A stretch of 64,000 nucleotides of DNA from Trebonia sp963737285. Lineage in GTDB: Bacteria > Actinomycetota > Actinomycetes > Streptosporangiales > Streptosporangiaceae. Position numbers and translations under genes: made by a program. This document shows, piece by piece, positions 46,570 through 56,124 of the stretch. Positions within the stretch are counted from its first letter, which is position 1, and the number at the start of each line of letters is the position of its first letter. The notes below the pieces were generated by a model. That model had not been told where the DNA came from, ran no database searches, and saw only the letters and a list, made by a program, of their open reading frames with translations. The stretch is taken from assembly GCA_963737285.1 (NCBI GenBank), contig CAVTRT010000003.1:992001-1056000 (forward strand), read 5' to 3'.

Positions 46570-46827
46570 CTAGTTGGTGCACGGGTTCCGATAGCGGAGG
46601 ACGGATTCCCGGCCTTCCTGGTAGCCGCGCTCGAAGTGCTGCTCCTTGACGGCTTCCTCGTTGGCGAACACGCGATCGTCGTATTGCCCGGGCGTTTCCG
46701 CGCCGGTGAACAGGATGAGCTGCGCCATGCGCTCGAGCTGATCCGCGACGAAGGCGGCATGCGAACCGCCTCGCTCGCGCTGCCGGATGGCTTCGGCCTT
46801 GACGTGATTGAGTAATGACGTGTTCAT
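46570..46827 (-). CDS. Small hypothetical protein, 85 residues
   Basis: Intact frame from ATG 46827 with an excellent AAGGAGGTG 4 nt upstream. The sequence is helical and charged (H-V-K-A-E-A-I-R-Q-R-E-R-G-G-S-H-A-A-F-V-A) with E-R-M-A-Q-L-I-L-F-T-G-A-E-T-P-G in the middle. No membrane segment or known family. The perfect ribosome binding site and composition make translation likely. Confidence 0.6.
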   Translation of the reverse strand: MNTSLLNHVKAEAIRQRERGGSHAAFVADQLERMAQLILFTGAETPGQYDDRVFANEEAVKEQHFERGYQEGRESVLRYRNPCTN

Positions 46828-47110
46828 GCATCACCTCCTTCGGCAACGCATGGCAGAAATTGGGATCGCCGCTGATCTGGATGTCGAAATCCATCCCGCA
46901 ACCATCGCAGATCTCGTAGCCGCCGCGGCCGATGCGGGCGACGTGGCGCGGACCGCCTGGTTGAACTCGGAGGCGAAGAGGCGGAACACCGCCGGGCTGC
47001 CAACCTTCCGGCAGGCGACGGGGCGGGGGCGGGCGGTGCGATTTCCGCCAGGTGCTGGCGGGCTTCTTCGAGGATGGCCTTCGCCTGGGCGATGGCGTGG
47101 CGGGCATTCT
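46828..47110 (-). pseudogene. Possible zinc-ribbon-like small gene, frameshifted
   Basis: One frame ends Y-E-I-C-D-G-C-G-M-D-F-D-I-Q-I, a C-x-x-C knuckle in a plausible protein context. The upstream part appears in another frame (A-I-L-E-E-A-R-Q-H-L-A-E-I). I cannot delimit it well and the family is unknown. Confidence 0.3.
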
Positions 47111-47160
47111 TGGCATGAAGCCGCCGGGCCCGGCGGAGGCCGGGCCTTGGGCGTCCGGGA

Positions 47161-47385
47161 TCAGGCCGGGGCCAGCAGTGCGCCGAGGTGCTTGCACGTC
47201 CAGCCGGACCGTTCGTGATCCGGGCAGGTGCAACGGGCGGGCGCCCTTCGGCGCCGCGACGATGTAGCGGGCGGGGCGTCCGTGCCGATCTTGCGCAGCG
47301 ACCAGGCTGCGAGGATACCCGCTTCGGGCGGGCAGGGGCGGAGGCGGTAATCCGTGCCGTTGATGCGGATGGTCAACCGGCTCAT
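47161..47385 (-). pseudogene. SWIM zinc-finger small protein, frameshifted
   Basis: Starts M-S-R-L-T-I-R-I-N-G-T-D-Y-R-L-R-P-C at ATG 47385. After a shift near 47260 it ends C-T-C-P-D-H-E-R-S-G-W-T-C-K-H-L-G-A-L-L, the SWIM C-x-C...C-x-H metal site. SWIM domains bind nucleic acid or protein. A stand-alone protein of about 75 residues is unusually small. It lies among other small plasmid genes. Confidence 0.55.
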
Positions 47386-48813
47386 GCCGTGACGGACGGG
47401 GGGCGGGGCGGCGCCGACGGGCGCGCAGGATCTGCTACAGTGGCCATGGGACGTGAGCTCCAACACAGCTTGCGGACCCGGCCGCGGGGGTGTTACCAGC
47501 ACCTCGCGCGGCCATTTTTTCCGGCCGGACGACCCGGCCGGGCTGCCGCGATTGTACCAAAGTACAGCAGGGCGGTGGAACCCGAAAAACCGGCAGATGC
47601 GGAAAAACCACCGTTTTCCCCGAGAAAACTGCGTGTGTGCTACCGAAAAACATGAACTGAGGACATGCAGATAGGCCGCATGAGTGGCATGGTAAAACGA
47701 TGAGGCGGCGGGCCGCGGCTGCCGACCGGCGGGCCGGGCGCGACCACGGCGGCCGCCAGGACGAGCCGGCCGGGCCGCGGGCAGGATGCCGGGCGGGGCG
47801 ATCGCGGGCAGGATGCCGACCGCCCAACGAGGCGGGCGGCGGGGCCGCGGGGCGACGCCGCAACGAGCGGGCCTGCATTCCGGCGGGCACGATGCCCGAC
47901 GTGCCTTCGGGGCGGGGCCGGCCCGGATGGCGGCCGCGGGGGGCGCCCCTTTCTCCTTCCCTTTAACCCCCACTCAACACGAAACGCGGCGTACTCGCCG
48001 CTTCCACTTTTCCCTGCGGCCCGAACCCCCCCCGGTGGTGCTTGGGGGGTGAGGGCCGAGCCGGCGGGCCGATGCCCGCCGAATCCGGGCCCGGATGCCG
48101 GGCCCCAGGGGCAGCGGATTTAGCAGGGGGCATGACGACGCCTGGCCGGGGTCGGCCGTACCCGGCCGCAGCGCAGCGACCCGGACGGCGGCGGCGTGAC
48201 CCCTGCTGGAGCGGGGTGGGCTGATCAGAAGGCGATCGACGCCCCGCAAGCCGATGCGCTACCAGCCGGCGAAGTCCGCCCGCGTCAGCGTGTCTTTGCC
48301 GACCGCAGGTCCTCCCCAATGCATTGGGAATGATGCGATGAGCGGTGGCCTGACGCCATGGGCTTCGAGGATCCCCGCGCAATGCCCGCGTCATCGCCCA
48401 GGTCGTGCTCGAGCAGCTCGGCGTCCCGGCGGGCGGGCCGTCCGGCCGCGGCCGTCGGCGTCGTGGCGGTCGGTCAGGCGGACGGGCGGGCCGTCGCCGG
48501 CGATGGTCCCAGGCATTGCTTTCAATGCCCAGGCGGTGACGGTCGCGGCGCAGATCGTCGCGGCGGAGGCCTCCGGGCGGTGCCGCTCGAGCGGCACCGG
48601 CGGCGTCGGCGCGGCGTGGCCGGCAGGATGCCGGCCCTCCGAGTGCGGCGGACGGCGGGCGGGCCGGTCGAGTTGGGCCGGGCGGTCGGCGCGGGCGGGA
48701 GCCGCGGCACGAGGCCGCGGCGGGCGGGGCCGGCAGGGAGGCCGGCCCTCTGGGGGGGTGGGGGCCGGACCCGGACGGGCCGGCGGGGATTAAGGCCTTG
48801 CCGTCTTCTCGAA
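47386..48813. other. GC-rich intergenic region with inverted repeats
   Basis: About 1.4 kb without a gene I can support. It contains an AT-richer stretch (47500-47700) and several self-complementary GC boxes. Two related ones are GGCCGGCAGGATGCCGGCC near 48618 and GGCCGGCAGGGAGGCCGGCC near 48728, which resemble dispersed extragenic palindromes. Confidence 0.4.
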
Positions 48814-49778
48814 CTATGGGGTTTCTGGGGGAGGGCTCTTCCCAGGATCAGGAATGAGTATTCCGGCGATGGTCTTGTTTAGTCCGGACCGGGGCCAGTC
48901 AACGCAGCGTTCGAAACTGTCAGTCCAGTCGTCATTCGGGGTCGGCGACACCGGTTGGAACTTCAAGATCAGATGAACGGAACCGGGGACGGGAATCAAC
49001 CATCTCGCAACGGTGTACATGAAAGTGTCCCACCTCTGACTGGAAGGCTCGGTGGCGACAGCCAAGATGTCAAATTCGCCGAATCGATAGGGGCGGGTAT
49101 TTTCGCCGGTCTTCGTGTCTTTTCCGCCACGCGTCCGTTGGGTTTCGACAACGTACATCGCACTCGATAGCCATCGATATCCTTCACTAGCCATCATCGG
49201 CTTGTCCGCTTTTTTCCGCTGCAACTTGACCTGGACCTGATTGTCCCGCGACCATCATCGAGCAGGTAATCGTAGGGCGGATCGCTCGTGGCGGCCAAGC
49301 TCTCCCATCCTACGAGTTTTCACGACGTTGATTTCGAATGCCGACTCCGCAAGCACCCCCCTGATGCCTCGCAGGGTCAAGGGTCCGGCCGGATCGATCG
49401 CCTCCAAGATGACTTCAGCCGGTGCACCCAGCTTTGCTTCGAGAGGGTGGATGGGATATTCGACCCTGAGTCGCTGAAAGACTTCGTGCCGCGTTTTCGG
49501 GCTGCACAGGGCCAACGCGCCGAGAATTCGTTCGAGTTCCTTGGTCTCTTCGGAGGACATCGGTCTCCGGCGTTTCTCGGCCGAAATTTCAGGATCTCGG
49601 TCCGGCTCACGAAGACATGGCCGCCCACTTCGAATGTCTTCAGGCGTCCCAGGCGGATTAATTTCGAGATCGCTTGCCGCGAAACGTTGCGAAGCTGCGC
49701 CGCCTCGGCCTGCGAGATCCAATCGGAGAAATCGGGCGGGTCGCCAGGAGAATTGGTTGACAATGTTAACCAAGCCAA
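48814..49778 (-). pseudogene. Candidate type II restriction endonuclease with N-terminal HTH, frameshifted
   Basis: The N-terminus is a HTH/excisionase-like domain (W-I-S-Q-A-E-A-A-Q-L-R-N-V-S-R-Q-A-I-S-K-L-I). In the next frame E-L-E-R-I-L-G-A-L-A-L-C-S and A-E-V-I-L-E-A-I-D follow. Around 49280-49190 lies a PD-(D/E)xK-like core P-P-Y-D-Y-L-L-D-D-G...Q-V-Q-V-K-L-Q-R-K-K, followed by F-L-V-E-T-Q-like M-Y-V-V-E-T-Q-R-T-R and R-P-Y-R-F-G-E-F-D-I-L-A-V. Shifts lie near 49580 and 49235. It is divergent from, and 80 bp away from, a PvuII-like methylase, as expected for a cognate enzyme. Specificity is inferred from the methylase only. Confidence 0.65.
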
Positions 49779-49857
49779 TTAGAGTATAATAGTCGAGAAC
49801 CTGGATCGCCGGGATGCGTCGGAGATCGGTGATGATGACGACTTTTTTGCGAGCGGG

Positions 49858-50930
49858 ATGAATGAGCAGCGGAACGGCGCCGGTGCCTTGCAGAACCAGT
49901 TCATCTTCCACGGCAAGGGCCGGCTGACGGTCCCCGGTTTCTCGCCATATTACAGTACAACTCTCGGTGACGCGTATCTAGCAGATTCGCTCTCCCTCCT
50001 CAAGTCTTTGCCCGATGATTCGATCAGCGTCGTCCTGACGTCGCCGCCTTACGCCCTGCATTTCAAGAAAGAATATGGAAATGCAGACAAATCTGATTAT
50101 GTAGATTGGTTCTGCAATTTCGGCCGGGAGATCTTCCGCGTCCTGGCTCCGGACGGAAGCCTGGTCCTGAACATCGGGGGGAGCTATAACCCCGGCGTGC
50201 CGACCCGTTCGCTCTACCATTTCAAGTTGCTCATCGAGTTGGTCGAGAACGTCGGCTTCCACCTGGCCCAGGAGTGTTTCTGGTACAACCCGGCCAAGAT
50301 GCCCATGCCGGCCGAGTGGGTGACGGTCCGGCGGATTCGCCTCCGGGATTCCGTGGAATACGTGTGGTGGCTGTCCAAGACACCCTGGCCCAAGGCGAAC
50401 AATCGGACCGTCCTCAAGCCGTACAGCAAGGACATGGAACGGCTCAACAAGAGGGGATACGCCGGACCGTACGCCCCTCGGGCCACAACATCAAGTCGAG
50501 CTTCAGCGGCGTCGATCCCGGGGGCTCTATCCCCCCGAACGTGATCGAGGATGAACCGCCGGCAGACCTGCTCAAGTCGGCAACAATGCCGCCAATGACT
50601 CCTATACTACGCGATGCAGGTCCGCGGTTCTCAAAATCCATCCCGCTCGTTTCCCCGCGGCCCTCCCGAATTCTTCCTCAAGCTCCTCACAGAGGACGGT
50701 GACATCGTGCTCGATCCGTTCGCGGGGTCGAACACGACGGGCGCGGTCGCGGATCACTCGGTCTCCGATGGGTCGCCGTCGAACTCGTCGAGTCCTATCT
50801 GGAAGCGAGTCGCTTCCGTTTTTCTCATGACAGGATCGTACCTCGCGATTGGCTCCTTCAACCGGGCTGCCTGGAGTCGAAGCCTGGGCGAGTTCGCGGA
50901 CCCGGCCGGGCGGGTGCACGGGACCGCTGA
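49858..50930 (+). pseudogene. N4-cytosine DNA methyltransferase, M.PvuII-like, frameshifted
   Basis: Beta-class order: the catalytic T-S-P-P-Y-A-L-H-F-K-K-E-Y-G-N comes first and the SAM motif V-L-D-P-F-A-G-S-N-T-T-G-A-V-A last. Between them are Y-V-D-W-F, G-V-P-T-R-S-L-Y-H-F, W-Y-N-P-A-K-M-P, V-W-W-L-S-K-T-P-W-P-K and G-G-S-I-P-P-N, all of which align from memory with M.PvuII. Shifts occur near 50480, 50600 and 50755; corrected length is about 355 residues. It probably modifies the inner cytosine of a CAGCTG-like site and protects the plasmid from the divergent endonuclease. Confidence 0.82.
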
Positions 50931-51250
50931 TGCTCGGTGGTCCCCCCTGCTCTGCCCACCCGTGTTCACCCCGATCGCCGCGGCGGGCATCTCATCCATC
51001 GTCGATCGCCGACGACATCCTCCTGAGCGATCCTGGGCCGTTCGGCGTGAGTCACGGTGACTCACCCCAGCCCTGGATGGTCGGCACGTCGCGTGAGTCA
51101 CGGTGACTCACCACGGCCTCGGTGGTCGGCGCCGGCCCGGTCGTACTCCTCGGCCGTTGCTGGAGTCCGCCCCGTGAGGCGGTCGATACTGGCGGCAGAC
51201 AGCAGTTGAGTCACGGTGACTCACCGGCCGTTTCGTAGCGGAGCCGCGCC
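50931..51250. promoter_or_regulatory. parS: Centromere-like region upstream of parAB
   Basis: No gene is seen. Three exact copies of the 17-bp palindrome TGAGTCACGGTGACTCA (arms of 8 around a central G) lie at 51048-51064, 51094-51110 and 51207-51223; the last ends 27 bp before the parA start. Repeated palindromes next to parAB are typical of ParB-binding parS or a parA-autoregulation operator. Confidence 0.8.
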
Positions 51251-52062
51251 ATGCCGACGATCGTCCTCCTGAACCAGAAGGGGGGCGTGGGCAAGACCAG
51301 CACGTGCCACCATCTGGCCGGGACGCTCGCCCAGGCCGGCAAGAAAGTCCTGTTCATCGACACCGACCCCCAGGCGTCGCTGACCCAAGGTTTCTGGGGG
51401 CCTCAGACCACGCGGGGGCTGGACCCCGCAACGACCATCGCCGCCATGCTGGCCGGCGACGAGCCGTTCCCCGGTCAGGTCATCAAACCGACGGGGATCC
51501 ATGGGATTGACCTTGTTCCGGGATCGCGGCGGGCGAATTCCCTCAACGTTCCCGATCCCCATCTGGCCGACCCGGAGTCCCAGGACCGGCTCCGCGAGTT
51601 CCTCGATGGCGAGGTCCGCGCGTCATACGACCTGATCCTGGTCGATTGCCCCCCGAACCTCTGCATGTGCTCCTGGGCGTCGCTGACGGCCGCCGACTCC
51701 CTGATCGTCCCGTTGCAAGCGGAAGATTACGGCGCCCAGGGAATCGTCGATGTCCAGGAATCGGTCGGCCTGGTCCAATCCCGGACCAACCCGGGCCTGC
51801 GGGTCCTCGGCTTCCTCATCACGATGTATGAGGCCAGGAAGACGCTCCATCAGATGTACGATCAGCGGCTGCGGGCGATATATGGCGAGGCCGTCTTCGA
51901 GACGCGGGTCCCCCGGGCGGCCGATTTCCCGGAGGCCATCGCGCACGCACAACCGTCGCCGCCTATAAGCCGCGTGCCGCGGCCGCCAAGGCCATGAAGG
52001 CCCTGGCCGGCGAGATCCTGGGCCGGATCGAGACGGCCGACCAACTCCGGGAGGTGGCGTGA
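51251..52062 (+). CDS. parA: ParA partition ATPase, one-base deletion near the end
   Basis: About 270 residues. The deviant Walker A is L-N-Q-K-G-G-V-G-K-T-S, Walker A' is F-I-D-T-D-P-Q-A-S-L and Walker B is L-I-L-V-D-C-P-P-N-L. There is no N-terminal HTH, so this is the short type Ib/chromosomal style. A missing A in GCACAACCGTCG (about 51950) shifts the last 35 codons; corrected, they read V-A-A-Y-K-P-R-A-A-A-A-K-A and stop at 52060-52062, overlapping the parB start (TGATG). With ParB and the upstream palindromes it segregates the plasmid. Confidence 0.92.
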
Positions 52063-52987
52063 TGGGGAAGCTCGACGAGCTGATGCGATCCGCGGGCCCA
52101 ACGCCGACGAGAGCATGGGCAAGGGGACGATCTTCGGCGCCGGCCCGGCCGCGGCGAATGCCGGCCCGGTTGACGCCGGCGAAGCTCCAGGGCCTGGTGA
52201 AGGTCAAGAACGTGGCCGAGGTCCCTGGACAGGATCGCCCCGGACCCCGACCAGCCTCGCGAGGAGTTCGACCCGGATTCCATCGCCCGGCTCGCCGAGT
52301 CCCTGAAGGCCACCGGCCAACTCCAGCCGATCCGGGTCGCCTGGCGCGAGGAACAGGGCCGGTACACGATCATCGCCGGCGAGCGGCGCTGGCGGGCGGC
52401 GGGGGTGGCCGGGATGCCCACCGTCGCGTGTATCATCCACGACGGCCCCCCCACGCCGGCGGAGCTCCTGGTGATGCAGATCATCGAGAACCTGGACGAG
52501 AGGACCTGCGGCCGATCGAGCAGGCGAAAGCCTTCCACCGGTTGATGGAGATCAACGGCTGGTCCGCCCGCCAGCTCGGCCGGGGACTCTCGCTGACGCA
52601 ATCCTCCGTCCGCGGGCCCTGGCGTTGCTCGACCTCCCCGAGCCGGTGCAGGGGCTCGTGGAGCAGGGGACTCTGCCGGCGGCCACGGCCTGCGAGGTCG
52701 GCCGGCTCGACCGGGCCGAGGACCAGGTCGAGATCGCCACGCAGATTGTCTCGGAGCGGCTGACGCGGGATGAGGCGGCCGAGGCGATCCGGGCCAGGAA
52801 GGCCGGCAGCCCGATGTCGGCGGCGAAGACGGTCCGGCACGAGTTCAAGCTCAAGAACGGGCGCAAGGTCATCATCGGCGGCCTGCCGGAAGGTTACAGC
52901 CCGGATGACCTGATCGCCACGCTCCGGGAGGCCACCAAGCAGGCCCAGGCCGTCTCCCGGGATACCGGGCGCGTCGAAGCCGCCTGA
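52062..52987 (+). pseudogene. parB: ParB/Spo0J-family partition protein, frameshifted
   Basis: Starts M-G-K-L-D-E-L-M-R-S-A-G. The ParB N-domain reads P-D-P-D-Q-P-R-E-E-F-D, L-A-E-S-L-K-A-T-G-Q-L-Q-P-I-R-V and the nucleotide-binding box I-I-A-G-E-R-R-W-R-A-A. The HTH domain shows R-P-I-E-Q-A-K-A-F-H-R-L and S-L-T-Q-S-S-V-R. The C-terminal part is L-L-D-L-P-E-P-V-Q and an intact tail to 52987. Breaks lie near 52095, 52225, 52500 and 52610. Corrected length is about 310 residues. It binds parS, presumably the triple palindrome upstream. Confidence 0.88.
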
Positions 52988-53220
52988 ACCCGGAGGCTGG
53001 TCGTGGACGGGCCGGCCGGGGGCGCTCGACGACCTCGTCGTCGACCGGTCCGACCGGCCCCAACAGTTTCCGCGACCGTCGCCAGGCTCGCCGTCGCGCA
53101 CGCGCCGACGCGCTTCCGCTCCTGACCGCATACTCTCCGCGACGATGATGCATCGGCGGGGTTCCGCGGCTCGTCACCCGGGGGCTCACGCCCATACTCT
53201 CGGATCCGGAGATGCTCCGA

Positions 53221-53475
53221 TGCGATCGCCCAAACTGCCCGCGAAGTCGCCTGCACCCGCACGCTCCCGTACCTCCGTCGTCATCAGCGCCGAGGCCCTC
53301 CAGAGATCGCGCCGCAGCCGTCAGGGAAGGCGTCAACCAGTCCCAGATCGTCGAGGCCTTGGTCAATCGATACCTCGCCGGATACGTCATCCAGGTCCGC
53401 GGCGATCGCTTCGAGATTCACGACCGGCCGGGCCACGCCGCCGGCGCGAACCCTGCCGGCTCGGCGACGTCCTGA
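53221..53475 (+). pseudogene. Small ribbon-helix-helix-like protein, frameshifted
   Basis: About 85 residues: basic, Pro-rich N-terminus, then T-S-V-V-I-S-A-E-A-L-Q-R-S and, after a shift near 53310, A-A-A-V-R-E-G-V-N-Q-S-Q-I-V-E-A-L-V-N-R-Y-L. A strand followed by two helices with S-Q-I-V-E-A is the pattern of CopG/RHH DNA-binding proteins, which are common regulators of par and toxin loci. It lies 230 bp after parB. Confidence 0.55.
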
Positions 53476-53593
53476 CGCTCCGCTCGGTGCCGATTATCCG
53501 CCCGGGGAACGGGTCCCGCGGCCGCCCGAGGGGCGGGGCAGGGCAGGGGCCTGGAGGTCCGGCGGACCGGCTGGATCGGCGACGACCGCCGCT

Positions 53594-53950
53594 TCAGCCG
53601 CGCCGGTTCGCTCGCACCGGCCCCTCCGCCTTCGCCACCTTGGGCGTCACCGCCAACCCGGCCGTATCCAGGATGTACGGGCCGCCCTCGGTGGCCGACG
53701 GCTTGAGATTCCCCTGCAACAGCGCGTTGACCCCGTCGGCGCCATGTTCCGCGATCATCTTCAGCGCACGGCGCACCGATTTGCCGTTCAGCGTCGCTCG
53801 GATCACCAGCGGCGATCCCTCGATCTCCAGGTCGATCACCGGGGTGCCCGCAGGCTGCGGTTCCGGCGGGACCAGGCCCACCAGCGACGCGGCCGGGATC
53901 AGCGTGTTGATCTTCACGCCCTTGAGGCGGATCTTCTTCGACGCGGACAT
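53594..53950 (-). CDS. Hypothetical plasmid protein, 118 residues
   Basis: Intact frame from ATG 53948-53950 with GGAGG 8 nt upstream. Begins M-S-A-S-K-K-I-R-L-K-G-V-K-I-N-T-L-I-P and contains V-I-D-L-E-I-E-G-S-P-L-V-I-R-A-T-L-N-G-K-S-V-R-R-A-L-K-M-I. The beta-rich middle and basic ends could bind nucleic acid, but I know no family. The core of the palindrome GTATCGTACGA lies about 60 bp upstream (54008-54018) and may control it. Confidence 0.65.
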   Translation of the reverse strand: MSASKKIRLKGVKINTLIPAASLVGLVPPEPQPAGTPVIDLEIEGSPLVIRATLNGKSVRRALKMIAEHGADGVNALLQGNLKPSATEGGPYILDTAGLAVTPKVAKAEGPVRANRRG

Positions 53951-54159
53951 GGGACAAGCCTCCAGTGACATCGGGTTCAATGCCCAGCTCGGCGCCCGGG
54001 GTGCATGGTATCGTACGACACTAGGTCCCATCGCCGGCCCGGTCGCCGACATCAACCCGCGGCCCGTCGCGCGGGCCAGGCCAGGATCGGCGGCAGGCCG
54101 GGACTAACCGTTCGCATCGCGGCGGACGTCACTGCCGGCATGCGATGCCCACTCTCCGT

Positions 54160-55400
54160 TCAACACCGCGGGTTCCACGACTGGGATGCCGTCTCGCGCG
54201 CCTTGAGCCAGCCGCGGATCGGTCCCTCCTGCTCCTTGATCCGACGACGCAGCGACTCCGGCAGCTCCTCCCACCCACACGCTTCGGCCTCGGAGCTTTC
54301 CCCGGGCCGCGGTCCCGTCGGGCTTGAGCACGATCGTCCAGCCACGGCACGCCAACTCCTCCAGCGTCGCACGCGCCTGGTGCTCCGTCGGGCCGTCCCG
54401 CACCGGGCCTCCCTGCTCGGCGTACTTGTCGAGAATCCCCCGGAAGTACACCCAGGGACTCCCCTTGATCTTCCGGCCGGCCTTGGCCTTCTCGGTCTCG
54501 TCCAGGGCCTCGCCGAGCCACCGCACGTCGAACGCGAATCCCAGGGCCTTGGCCTTGGCCCGGAACTCGCCCCACAGGCCGATCAGGATCGGACGGGCCT
54601 GGTCCGGCGGCTTGCCGAAGAAGGCGGCGAACCGGGCGAGGATCGCGATCAGGAAGGCCCGGTGCACGGCCAGCTCCGCCGGCAGCTCGGGGACCGGGGG
54701 AGGGGCCTCGGCCTCGACATGGGTGGATGCGTCTGCCGGATGGGATTCGCCGGCAACCGGACCGAGGGACTCGGCGCGATCCGGCGGTCCCGGGTCTCGG
54801 GTCTGATTGGATGGAGTGAAAAACGACGACGACGACTCGCCTGTCGTTGTTGTTTTTTGCGCCGTAACTTCTTCCTCTTTATAAAGGGCGGTCCCCAAAA
54901 TTTGGGGAGCGTCGGTCCCCAGGATTTGGGGACCACGGTCCCCAGGAATTGGGGACCGATCCGGTCCGGGATAGGCGAAGGGGACGGTCCTCGGCCGGCC
55001 CTTGGTGCGATTGATGTCCGCAAGCATCATCTTGACGACCTGGTCGAAGGATGCCGGGGTGGCGACCGGTCGGTCGGTCGGTCGGACGAACAGGACGAAT
55101 CCGAGTCGTCCGGTGGCCCGACCCTGTCCGGCGGGGATCAGGACGCGTCGCCCCCAGCCGGCGAGCTCGTAGCGGTTCAGGAGGGCGGCCAGGGTGTTCT
55201 TGCTGATGCCCAGGGCGGCCATCAGTTCCTCGTTGGTGGCGAGGGCGTAGGGCTTCTCCTTGGCGGAGCCGCTCGAGGCGGAATGCGAGCCGTTCGAGGT
55301 CGGGATCGCGAGCCAGCTCGGGTCGGTCGAACCAGTCGTCATTGACGTAGTGCTTCCAACCGCCGGAGTTGATCCTGGGTCGGGCCGGTGCGGGACTCAT
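54160..55400 (-). pseudogene. Winged-helix plasmid protein, possible second initiator, frameshifted
   Basis: Starts M-S-P-A-P-A-R-P-R-I-N-S-G-G-W-K-H-Y-V-N-D-D-W-F-D-R-P-E-L. After a shift near 55265 it contains a winged HTH (A-T-N-E-E-L-M-A-A-L-G-I-S-K-N-T-L-A-A-L-L-N-R-Y). A low-complexity linker (G-P-Q-I-L-G-T twice, then S-S-S-S) precedes a C-terminal helical domain (F-A-F-D-V-R-W-L-G-E-A-L-D-E-T-E, W-V-Y-F-R-G-I-L-D-K-Y). A second shift near 54300 leads to the natural end at 54160. Two-domain HTH proteins with iteron-like repeats inside the gene are often initiators. About 412 residues corrected. Confidence 0.55.
54890..54957. repeat. Three 21-bp palindromes inside the HTH gene
   Basis: GGTCCCCAAAATTTGGGGA (54890-54908), GGTCCCCAGGATTTGGGGACC (54914-54934) and GGTCCCCAGGAATTGGGGACC (54937-54957) are inverted repeats spaced 24 and 23 bp, about two helical turns. 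They encode the repeated G-P-Q-I-L-G-T linker. They could be binding sites for the protein that the gene encodes. Confidence 0.75.
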
Positions 55401-55506
55401 GGCATCGCCCTCCCGGCGCGGTGCCGGCACGGGGCCGGACGGAGTGCCCGGGGCGCGCGACGAACGGTGATCCCTTGGCGGGATCTTGCCGGCGCTGTAT
55501 GATGTC

Positions 55507-55718
55507 ACGGAAGCGTTCCTTTGTGGGTCAAGTTGAAAAGGGACGCACAAATTGACCGGCGGTATCAGCCGTCGGCACCGAATTACACTGACGGCCTGGA
55601 GTTGCCACACTCCCGGCCGTTTCGGTTTTTGTGCCCTATCATCGTCTCTTCATCGTGGATGGGACGCAAGGGGTTCGTGTTGCGGATCGTCCAGCACGGC
55701 CCGGCCGAAATTTTAAGC
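55507..55718. repeat. Long structured direct repeat, right copy
   Basis: The partner of 22296-22510: same tips (ACGGAAGCGTTCC and CCGAAATTTTAAGC), same two hairpins with altered loops. The long stem ACGGCCtGGAGT/ACTCCcGGCCGT is unchanged while its loop is tGCCAC instead of the longer tTTTGCTCG. Followed directly by AG and the coding sequence of the interrupted transposase. Confidence 0.85.
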
Positions 55719-56124
55719 AGTCCGCAGGGTTGTCCTTGGACTGCGCGGCCGCGCGGACCGCAGCTTCCGCAACGTCACGCGACGCCGCCTTGTCAGACTT
55801 CACTCCCAGGCGCAGGCGGATGTTCTCCCGGTACCGCTTCCCCGTGCGGTCCGCGTCGACCTCCGCCCTTACGTCCTCAGCCAGCCCGAGCACGCTGCGG
55901 ACGTGCGCCAGCACAGGCCCGGGCACTTCATGCAGCCCGGGAAAGTACCCCAGGTACTGGAAGGACTTCAGCCAGGCCAGCAGCGCGAGCGTGTTCGGCG
56001 CGGTCACGGTCTTGCCCCGCGCCCACTCGATCTCCTTAGCCGACGGCGTGAACACGTCGGCGACCTCGCGAGCCGACATCGTCCGCTTGAACCGCGGGTA
56101 TGCGGTGCGGTCGATCGATGTCAA
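55719..56124 (-). pseudogene. tnpA: Tn3 family transposase, N-terminal part of a split gene
   Basis: 135 residues from ATG 56122-56124: Y-P-R-F-K-R-T-M-S-A-R-E-V, the DUF4158 box L-L-A-W-L-K-S-F-Q-Y-L-G-Y-F-P, and R-Y-R-E-N-I-R-L-R-L-G-V, ending D-N-P-A-D just where the 33-kb segment begins. The continuation L-I-N-V-A-I-E is at 22295 on the same strand. Nothing else of the gene lies here. Confidence 0.92.

Larger units (their letters stand above)
22296..55718. mobile_element. 33.4-kb plasmid-like segment inserted in tnpA
   Basis: The segment carries its own initiator and iterons (43733-45406), parAB (51251-52987), phage-type genes, a biosynthetic operon and a restriction system, and it resembles planctomycete plasmids rather than the flanks. 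About 213-bp direct repeats lie at its two ends (22296-22510, 55507-55718). The interrupted transposase has AG on both sides (22294-22295, 55719-55720), and excision plus removal of one AG restores A-D-L-I-N-V in frame. Two models fit: integration of a circular plasmid at a copy of the repeat already in tnpA, or an assembly join at that repeat. Confidence 0.8.
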
